Of a stretch of DNA of 64,000 bases, positions 56,360-64,000 are shown one piece after another. Numbering within the stretch: the stretch's first letter is position 1; every line of letters starts with the position of its first letter. This DNA comes from Cycas panzhihuaensis (taxonomy: Eukaryota > Cycadophyta). Location of the stretch: NCBI GenBank assembly GCA_023213395.1, contig CM041465.1, positions 205,103,741-205,167,740 of the forward strand, written 5' to 3'. A model generated the notes under the pieces. It did no database searches and was not told the origin of the DNA. It worked only from the letters and a program-made list of their open reading frames with translations. The translations under genes and the position numbers were made by a program.

Positions 56360-57308
56360 ATGGTAGTATATCATATTAGATAGTCTCTACTAAAGTTTAA
56401 TGGATCTACCAAAGTTTAATGGATTTGACTATCTTCCATGGTCAAGACAAATACAAGTCATTTTACAGTCAAAGGGTTTGTGGAACATAGTTGCTCATGG
56501 TTTTAATCTTCCTCAACCAACATTGCTTGGTGGAAAATTAACATCTGATCAAGAGTTAAAAAAGGAAGAACTATTAAGGAAGGATAGTGATGCACTCTCG
56601 ATCATATATATGTCTATTGCTAAATGAATTTTTCCTCGCATATATGGGGCCTTTACCTCCCATGAAGCTTGGAACATATTAAAAACTAGTTATGAGGGCG
56701 CCATACCTTAAAGACTTTAGAATCTAAGATTAAACTATGAAAATTTAAGGATAATGCCTTTAGATTTGATTAATGAATTCATTACAAAAATGCAAGATCT
56801 AGTCAATCAAATGGTATATTTGAGAGAACAGATCTCTGAATAGAGAATGGTTAAGAAAATATTGAGAAGTGTAAGTGAAATTAGTAAATTTAAAAATATT
56901 GCGACTACCATTTAAGTAACCAAGGACTTATCTACATTAAAGATTGATCAATTATAGTCTATATTACTCAATGTGGAAGAAAAATATAAAAGCAAGGCTA
57001 TAAATAAAGATTTAGACCAAGCTTTTGCATCAACTTCTAACTTAAGGTTGAATTAATCTTAAGAAGTGAATGTACAATGAAACCTTCAGTTCTCAAGAGG
57101 AAGATCAAGAGAATCCAATCAAGGAAGAAACTAGAATTCGTTTGGTACAAATCAAGGAAGAGGATGGAATTCTATAGGGCCAAGTCAAGGAAGAGGTTGG
57201 AACTTTATAGGATCAAGTTGGAATTCTTCACCTTTAGGTAGAGGTGAATCTCAAGGAAGGGGCAAGGGTTATGGTCTTCAATGCTACCGATGTGGGAAAT
57301 TTGGACAT
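56360..57308 (+). pseudogene. copia-C gag, broken by a 19 bp tandem duplication and stops
   Basis: The original ATG at 56360 begins MVVYHIR. A duplication of CTAC(T/C)AAAGTTTAATGGAT near 56390-56425 shifts the frame by one, so the rest reads in the frame starting MDLPKFNGFDYLPWSRQ at 56400. Then KGLWNIVAHGFNLPQPT and INEFITKMQDLVNQMVYL follow. The knuckle CYRCGKFGHLARNY has Tyr for the last Cys, as in copia-A. About seven stops. Confidence 0.87.
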
Positions 57309-60300
57309 TTGGCTAGAAACTATTATTCAACAAACACAGTTATAGATACCCAAGATAATTCTTCTAAAGGTGGGAGTTTATTTTATACTAGTTTAATGGC
57401 AAATTCCTTGACAAATGATGAATGGTTTATTGACTCTAAATGCTTAACACATATGACTTATAATACTGAATCTTTTTCAAAGATTGATAAGGATCAGAAA
57501 GGGAAAGTTATATTTGGAGATGATAATACCCAAGAAGTTCAAGGAAGGGGAACTGTCTCCATTAAAATAAATGACAGAGAAAACAAGGATATTCACAATG
57601 TTTTATTTATTCTAGGATTAAAGAAAAATCTATTGCTAGGCCAAATGATGGAATAAAGATACATGTTAGTATTTATTGATGGTGAATGCAAGATCTATGA
57701 TAAGAAAAGAAAAATTTCTTTGATTGCTGAAAGAAAAATGATTGAAGATAGATTATTCAAATTAGCTCTATGTTCTCAAAATGTTGCTTTGAACACATCC
57801 ATTAATAATGATAGTATTCTATGGCATCTTTATTATGGACATTTAAACTATGGTAACCTTATCAACCTGAGAAAGAAAGTAATGGTTAATGATCTCACTT
57901 TTATTCAAAACAACGATGATGTTTGTGAAGGATGTGTTTTTGGAAAACATCATAGAAATAATTTTCTTGAATCTAGTTTTCAATCTCAATCTCCATTGGA
58001 ATAAGTTCATGTTGATTTATGTGGGCCCATGAAGAATGTGTCATATGGAAAGGCAATATATTTCATGATTTTGGTTGATGATTTCACAAGAAAGATTTGG
58101 GTTTACTTCCTTAAGGAAAAATTAGAAACGTTCTTGAAATTTATAGAGTTCAGAGCTATGTATGAAAGAGAAAGTGGATTCAAAATAAAAATTCTTTGTT
58201 TAGATAATGGGGGAGAATTTATCTCCAATGACTTTAAGGATTTTTGCAACAAAGTCAAAATAAGAAGATAATTTACAACCCCTTATACTCCCCAATAAAA
58301 TGGAGTAGCTGAAAGAAAGATAAGGACTGTTACAGAAATGGCAAGATATATGCTAAAAGGAAAAAAAATTAAATGACTCATTTTAGGATGAATCAATAAA
58401 TACTGCTGTATATTTACTAAATAGAAGTGAAACCAAGGCATTGAAGGATGTGACTCCAGAGGAAGCATGGATAGGTAAGAGGCCTGATGTAAGCAATTTG
58501 AGAGTGTTTGGTTGTGTTGCTTATGCCCATATTCCTGATAAGAAAAGAACAAAATTAGAGAGCAAAAGCATTAAGTGTATCTTTATAGGCTATTTAGGTG
58601 AGCAAAAGGCCTATAGACTTTATGATCCAATTGTAAATGTTTTCTTTATGAGCAGAGATATTATTTTTGATGAACATAATGAATATAAGGGTGAAGATGA
58701 CAAAGGTAAGGAAATTTTGATTGAGATTAGTACCTCAGAAAAGAAGATAAATACAAATTCGACTGAAGATTCAAGCTCAAATCAATAATAGGGACATGAT
58801 CCAAAATGGCTTACAAGAAGTCATAATCCTAAAAATATTTTGGATAGTGACTTTAACAAAAGATTCATAAGATCACAAGCTAAGGTAAACTATGCTCTAA
58901 TGTCTCAAGTGATGCAGAAAGATAAACCTCAAACTTTTAAGGATGCTATAAAAAGTAATGAATGGACTCAAGCAATGGAAGCTAAACTTGATGCCATAAA
59001 TCAGAATAAAACATGGAATATGGTTGAATTACCACTAGGTAAGAATGTCATTGGAACCAAATGGATATATAAGACTAGATACAAAGTTGATGGTACCATT
59101 GACAAATATAAGGCAAGACTGGTTATAAAGGGATATGTTCAACAAGAAGGTATAAATTATGAAGAAACCTTTACTCCAGTTACCAAGATGACTACCATTA
59201 GGTGTATCTTATCTCTTGCTACTCATCTTGGTTAGAAGATCTATCAAATGGATGTAAAATCAACCTTTCTCAATGGTTATATTGATGAAGAAATTTATGT
59301 CTTTCAACCTTAAGGTTTTGAAGTTAAGGGACATGAACACTTGGTGTGTAGACTCAAAAAAGCTTTATATGGACTAAAATAAGCACTAAGAGCTTGGTAT
59401 GCAAGGATTGATAAATATCTTTAGGATAAAGGTTTTCAAAGAAGTAATTCAGATTCAAATCTTTACATAAAGACCTCTAAGGATTCTATTTTGATTGTTG
59501 TAGTATATCTTGATGATTTAATTTATACTGGTAACGATGATGAGTTACTTTAAGAATTCAAAAGAGATATGAATTGTAAATTTGAGATGACAGACTTAGG
59601 ACAATTACATTATTTTCTTGGAATTAAAGTATAGTAGGATAATAGTGGAATATATATGTCTCAAAGCAAATATGCTATGGCTATCTTAAGAAAATTTAAC
59701 ATGAGCGATTGTAATTCCTATGCCATTCCCATTGAAGTTGGATTAAAGCTAAGTAATCCTAAAGAATCCACATCACTTGACCCCACTCCATATCATCAAC
59801 TAATTGGAAACCTTATGTACCTTACTAATATAAGACTAGACATAACATATGCTGTTAACCTAACTTTAAGGTTCATGGCAAATCCTAAGTAGGAACACTG
59901 GAATGCTTCCAAGAGAATTCTCAGGTACATTAAGGGAATAATTGATCATGGTCTCTTTTATAACTCTTTAAACAAATGCAGTCTGATTGGGTATTCTGAT
60001 GTAGATTGGGCTAATGATATGGAAGATGGGAAATCTATCATAGATTATATTTTCAACATTAGTTCAGCATCAATATCTTGGAATACAAAGAAACAATCCA
60101 CTGTGTCATTATCCATAACACAAGCAAAGTACAAGGCAGATGAAATGATAAGTCGAGAAGCTATTTGGATTAGAAGACTACTTGAAGATCTACATGAAAG
60201 GTAAAGCGATCCTACCATAATTCATTGTGACAATCAAAGAAGAATACAAATGTTAAAGAATTCAGTCTTACATACAAGAACAAAGCATGTTGAGATTAAA

Positions 60301-60474
60301 CATCACTACATTTAAGAGCTAGTTCAAGAAGGACAGATTAAACTTGTACATTGTAGAATAGAAGATCAAATTGCTAATATATTTACAAAGGCTCTACTAA
60401 GGATCAAGCATTACAAGCTTAGGGAAAATTTTCAAAATGTGCATTATAGGGGAGTGTTAGAAAATAACTTGTAA
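57309..60474 (+). pseudogene. copia-C pol: protease, integrase, RT, RNase H, broken
   Basis: Protease site WFIDSKCLTHM, Lys for Gly. GAG-pre-integrase is at about 57820-57960 (LWHLYYGHLNYGNL, CEGCVFGKHH). Integrase has the first Asp in VHVDLCGPM, the second in LCLDNGGEF and Glu in NGVAERKIRT. RT at 58840-59235 (KSNEWTQAMEAKLDAI, GTKWIYKTRYKVDG), then MDVKSTFLNGYIDEEIYV, and catalytic YLDDLIYTGND (about 59507-59540). RNase H has YSDVDWAND and SITQAKYKA (Gln for the catalytic Glu). The frame ends with a stop at 60472-60474, 20 bp inside the 3' LTR. About twelve stops. Confidence 0.92.
60441..60454 (+). other. copia-C polypurine tract
   Basis: ATAGGGGAG directly before the LTR, similar to copia-A. 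Confidence 0.7.
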
Positions 60475-60658
60475 TGCACATTTATCAATTTATAAGGTTC
60501 ATATCCTTATAATATTATTAGTGGTTAATTTTTGTTATACTCATAAATTTGTGAGTATTTAAATACTTTGTACTTTGTATTTTCTTATAATGAAAGGGTA
60601 AGGTATCTCACGATACCATTTCGATCCTAAAGTTTTCGTTTGAGTTGCATATCTAATA
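60455..60658 (+). repeat. copia-C 3' LTR
   Basis: 204 bp, TGTTAGAAAATAAC to CATATCTAATA. Contains the LTR palindrome of the family with one mismatch, followed by TATTTAAA. Confidence 0.92.
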
Positions 60659-60663
60659 AATTT

Positions 60664-61216
60664 ATCTAATAATGTTAATGTGATTATGAAGTTCTCGTAT
60701 TAGAGTAGAAGATTTCTCAATGCACAAGCTATAACTTCTAAATAAAGAATGATCTACCTAATTGTCAGTAATTAGTCCTAAATCGATCTAACTTCCCTTA
60801 TGAGATCTATTATATTTTCTATTATCTTTAATATATACAAGTGACTCTATAAGTTGACGGCTCTAACATCATCCTTGTACTTGAATAAGTTTACAATCTT
60901 GTCCTATATCTACTTTGGTGTAGTAGCATCCTTGATATTTAAAATGATATTACCATTGATTAATAAGTTAAGAGATCTAAATGTAATCTTTATCTTTAAT
61001 TAATACTCAATATTGAAATCAGCATCTATTTTTAATTTGTTTTAGAAATAAATGATTTCATTAGCATGTTTTTCCATTATAGAATTATTAACATACTTAT
61101 ATAAATCATTTAAATAAAAAAAATTATATATTTAATGTTTTTAGATTATGTAATTTTTAAGACTAGTGAGATTTTCTATGATAGTTCCCATTATGCTTCC
61201 ACCAAACGACATTTTT
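60664..61216 (-). pseudogene. copia-D gag N-terminus, broken
   Basis: On the - strand from 61216: MSFGGSIMGTIIENLTSLKNYI, SIMEKHANEIIYF, KDATTPK.I.DKIVNLFKYKDD, RAVNL.SHLYILKII and ENFIITLTLL, a UBN2-type gag in the usual order. The translation continues at 55295 after removal of copia-C. Stops are numerous. Confidence 0.82.
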
Positions 61217-61359
61217 AAGCAAAAAATAGATTAAAAAATTATTTAAAAATAACTAAACAAGCATAAAAATTTAAAAAAAATGTTATAAATAATATCAATC
61301 TATACATGGATAACTGATATAATCAATTTTGTTACCTAAGTCTATTTACAAGTAGTTAG

Positions 61360-61717
61360 TGTTGGAATAACACCCAATGTGCATTTATAGATATGCACCT
61401 AGAGCCCCTCAAAGCCACCTTTAGGCTTCCTAGGGTACCTTGGGCCATATAATAGTCGTAAGGATCCACCCATATGCTAACACACTTCTATTAAGGTACA
61501 TTCTCATTTATTATTATTATTTTTTAAAAAATGCTAATTTAAAATTATGTGTAGGTCAAGTTGAGGTGCTTATCACCTCCCTAGAATCTTCTATAAAAGA
61601 GGCAGGAATATCTCCTTGGTGTTTTTTTAACACCACCTTTTATTCATTGGAAATTATATACTGAAGAGTAATAATGCAGTCGCCAATGTGAAGTCCCACT
61701 CTGCACCTCATCCTTTA
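61360..61717 (+). repeat. Solo LTR of a copia-B-like family
   Basis: 358 bp beginning TGTTGGAATAACACCCAATG and containing GCCCCTCAAAGCCACCTTT, a CTATAAAAGA TATA box and GGTGTTTTTTTAACACC, each in the same order as in the copia-B LTR. Flanked by GTTAG (61355-61359 and 61718-61722). No internal region, so it arose by LTR-LTR recombination. The end reads TTTA rather than ATCA. Confidence 0.88.
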
Positions 61718-61722
61718 GTTAG

Positions 61723-61920
61723 AATATGCTAAAAAATTAAAAAAAAAATTCACCAAAATTTTATTCTAAATTATTACATATAACCATTATTAGATCATAA
61801 ATATCAAAAAATTATATAACGTGGTATATTTACTTTTCAAAAACTAACTTTATATAGTCTAAAAATAGTTTTAGCACCTAAAATACTATGTGATAGAGGG
61901 TTGATGTTGTAGGCTCAAAT
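61723..61920 (-). other. copia-D leader remainder; no gene
   Basis: AT-rich sequence between the solo LTR and the copia-D primer site. Confidence 0.55.
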
Positions 61921-61933
61921 AACTCTGATACCA
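61921..61933 (-). other. copia-D primer-binding site (initiator Met tRNA)
   Basis: On the - strand TGGTATCAGAGTT, two bases after the LTR end. Confidence 0.85.
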
Positions 61934-61935
61934 AA

Positions 61936-62271
61936 TGCTGGAAAATATAACATAGTGCAGAGTAGAGTAGGTATGCATAAATCAATCTATATTAAGAATC
62001 ATGAACCAAAGTATCATATTATTCAAGCTATTGTTTGAGAGTATATATCAATTCTCTAAAAGAAGGTGGTGTCAAAAGACATAAGGGTTATACGCCCTAG
62101 AAAATATATAGTTTTGAGGGAGGAGGGAAACCTCCTCAACCTCCAAATTTTAAATAACAATAAAATAATACATAACTTAATTTAAAATTAAACTCACATA
62201 AGTTACCATTAATATGTATACACTCATATGTGTCTAAGGTAAGAGTGGGGTGATGAACATTAACCCCAACA
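61936..62271 (-). repeat. LTR shared by copia-D and the adjoining copia remnant
   Basis: 336 bp, on the - strand TGTTGGGGTTAATG to TTTTCCAGCA. A primer site follows on one side and a purine tract (TAAGGAGGAGTT) precedes on the other, so it can be read as both a 5' LTR and a 3' LTR. Boundaries are deduced from TG/CA ends and flanking signals, because no second copy lies in the window. Confidence 0.78.
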
Positions 62272-62699
62272 AACTCCTCCTTAATATTCATCATGGTCAT
62301 CTTTCATTTCTCCTTGAACTTGTGGTACATATACTTGAAGAAAACTTTGAAAACTTATGCTTTAGTTAGATAGTCAACATGCTTGCTATAGTTAACAATA
62401 ACTTGCCATGTTATCCTTTCAATAAGATGTGTCTTTTCAATATCATGTAGTGAGAGTAGCTTCCAAGTAGGTGTAGTAGAGGTAGCTTGATTTGTATGAA
62501 TAGAAATGGCTTTGTCTTGATCTTTATCTTTCACCTGAGTTGAGTTCATGATACATATCATCTTACCACATATGACATTAGGGTCATTATTTTTATTGAA
62601 ATCTATATTAGTACAAGAAATATTAGTCTTTTCATCAAATGGTACATGTTTTAACATTTGCCTCATAGGAAAAATATCATCAATGTAATTACTAATATG
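62272..62699 (-). pseudogene. - strand copia remnant, probable 3' internal region
   Basis: On the - strand an open segment 62666-62355 (MRQMLKHVPFDEK to YSKHVDYLTKA) ends with a DYLTKA motif like the D(I/F)LTKAL end of copia RNase H, about 85 bp before the purine tract at 62272-62284. The first part of the segment has no recognised domain. It looks like an internally deleted copia element. Confidence 0.45.
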
Positions 62700-62985
62700 A
62701 AGATCTAAGGAATCTCCCTATAAATCAATTCTAATGTATTCCACACTAATATGGATGTAGTTACTTCTAAAACACTAGAAAATACATTATCATCTATGCT
62801 ACAAAATAAAAGAGCTAGGGCTTCATTGTCCCTTTTAAAATCTTCTTTATTGCTTAGTTCATATCTACCATTTATATATTTCCAAAGGTCATTTGAGATA
62901 AGATATACTTTCATTATGGTTCTTTATAATTGAAGTTCATTTCCATCAAATATTAGAAAACTAATATTGCTTAGATTCATTGCCA
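62700..62985 (-). pseudogene. - strand copia gag N-terminus remnant
   Basis: On the - strand MAMNLSNI, FLIFDGNEL, then SNDLWKYINGRYELSNKED and KRDNEALALLFCSIDDNVF, VLEVTTSILVWNTLELIY. This is a UBN2-type gag with its typical DN.AL..I...ID and W..L motifs, about 90 residues. It joins abruptly to the segment at 62699, so most of gag and pol is missing. Confidence 0.72.
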
Positions 62986-62989
62986 TTAT

Positions 62990-64000
62990 ATAGAGACTGT
63001 AGTACATGATCAATAAATATGGTTTCAATGAATCATTAAGAGAAGTAATACTCAAATGAAAGTATAAAGTAAAACTTTATAAAGTCATAATGATTATAAG
63101 TAAAAGGTGATCAATATACTCTTATTATTTTAATGAACTAAGAGCAAGTGCTAATATACAATTTAATGCTTCTCGATTGATATGTTTTTCTAAGAAAAAT
63201 AAGAGGCCATGTGCCTTTTTTATCGTGACACAATATAACAAGAAACCTTTAATACTTGAATGTCAATTAACTTTCAGAATATTGAATTGAATATTTGAGA
63301 CAAATAAATGAATAATAAAATTTAAAACTAATCTTTTATAAATTTTAAGTTGAGAAAAAAGGACTAAAGCCTTTGATAAAGAATAAAATGACTTCTTGTC
63401 TAATATGTAAGACAAAGATATTAGATTTTAAATACCAAATTGTTCCTTTATGAGAACAAAAACAACTATATGAAACTTATAATTCTTAATCAGAACTATG
63501 CTTAAAGTGATTAAAAATACCAAGAAATTGTTTATATTTATTTGATAATACAAAAAATGAAATAGAATCAAAGTAAATAGTACCTATTTGATGTTTTGTT
63601 GCACTTAGGTTTCTTAAAGCTTAAGGAGTTAAAAATGATATTAGTTGGCTATAAAATAGCTTATAATATATATGAAATGCTAATAATAACTCCAAAAAAT
63701 TGATTGGCAAAAAATAATGCTAAAATATAAATGTTTGAAATGAAGAAATGCTTAGAGAATATTACTAAATAAGTCTATTTAGGGCTAAATTAGAACCTTA
63801 ATATGAGTAGCTTCGAAGTCCTATAAAATGATGTCAAAACACAATAAAACTAATTCCAACATAAAGTTCTTTGAAATACCTTTCTAATGAATCTTACAAT
63901 TCTAAAATTAGAGTTGAAATGATTAAGTTATTATAAAAAATGTGAGCATGCCTCTTTATTACTAATAAAATAAATACTAAAAAAAAGTTGTCATTTTGAT
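62990..64000. other. No gene seen
   Basis: AT-rich with stops in all frames; no repeat or motif recognised. Possibly the leader and LTR of the - strand copia remnant. Confidence 0.45.

Larger units (their letters stand above)
55301..60658 (+). mobile_element. copia-C: Ty1/copia element, same family as copia-A, inserted in copia-D gag
   Basis: 5' LTR from 55301 and 3' LTR 60455-60658, flanked by AATTT at 55296-55300 and 60659-60663. Gag and pol are collinear with copia-A and very similar in translation. The end of the 5' LTR and the primer site are missing, so it could not be copied now. The 3' LTR ends TA instead of CA. Confidence 0.93.
54031..62271 (-). mobile_element. copia-D: - strand Ty1/copia element, 3' half missing, split by copia-C and a solo LTR
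   Basis: Order on the - strand: LTR (62271-61936), primer site (61933-61921), gag start (61216), knuckle, protease, GAG-pre-integrase and the start of integrase up to about 54030. RT, RNase H and a 3' LTR are absent; gypsy integrase sequence follows instead. The gag is interrupted by copia-C with AATTT duplicated and reads on directly across the gap. The leader contains a solo LTR with GTTAG duplicated. Confidence 0.82.

Overview
This window is plant nuclear repetitive DNA. It is AT-rich, carries plant-type Ty1/copia and Ty3/gypsy LTR retrotransposons plus a plant L1-type LINE 3' end, and I found no ordinary host gene, tRNA, rRNA, CRISPR array or bacterial-style operon in it. The density, depth of nesting and decay suggest a plant with a large genome, possibly a gymnosperm, but the sequence alone does not fix the species.

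The window resolves into nested insertions. Left arm (1-4963): an old + strand gypsy remnant (protease about 834-2720, RT about 3830-4310) whose protease is split by a 5'-truncated LINE (934-2540) flanked by a perfect 17-18 bp duplication. Then Ty3-1 (4964-25935, TSD TATAT). Its 3' LTR is split by copia-A (11687-25759, TSD AGTTC), and copia-A is split inside its reverse transcriptase by copia-B (16223-24497, TSD TGGTA). Middle (25941-31577): decayed remains, mostly readable on the - strand, with an extra RNase H fragment, tandem repeats, and a + strand ORF resembling the plant mobile domain (PMD). Next is LTR element F on the - strand (31583-53089, short LTRs, no coding region recognised). It is split by Ty3-2 (34359-52333, TSD CCATT), an 18 kb Tat/Ogre-like gypsy element with 2.4 kb LTRs.

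Right arm: a - strand gypsy integrase remnant (53095-54030) abuts a - strand copia element (copia-D, 54031-62271). The gag of copia-D is split by copia-C (55301-60658, TSD AATTT) and its leader by a solo LTR of a copia-B-like family (61360-61717, TSD GTTAG). A further - strand copia remnant (62272-62990) appears to share the copia-D LTR in tandem.

Insertion order follows from the nesting: Ty3-1 before copia-A before copia-B; the - strand gypsy remnant before F before Ty3-2; copia-D before copia-C and the solo LTR. Nearly all coding regions are pseudogenes. Many stops in Ty3-1 are TAG or TAA where the family has glutamine, and copia-A LTR differences are all transitions, as expected for deamination of methylated cytosines. 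The exception is the LINE, whose remaining reading frame is open from its junction to its stop.

The most interesting material is in Ty3-2 and its relative: an extra archaeal-type RNase H downstream of integrase, an antisense PMD-like accessory ORF, and successive tandem-repeat arrays before the 3' LTR. A second copy of the RNase H and PMD pair lies in the 26-31 kb remnant in a different order.
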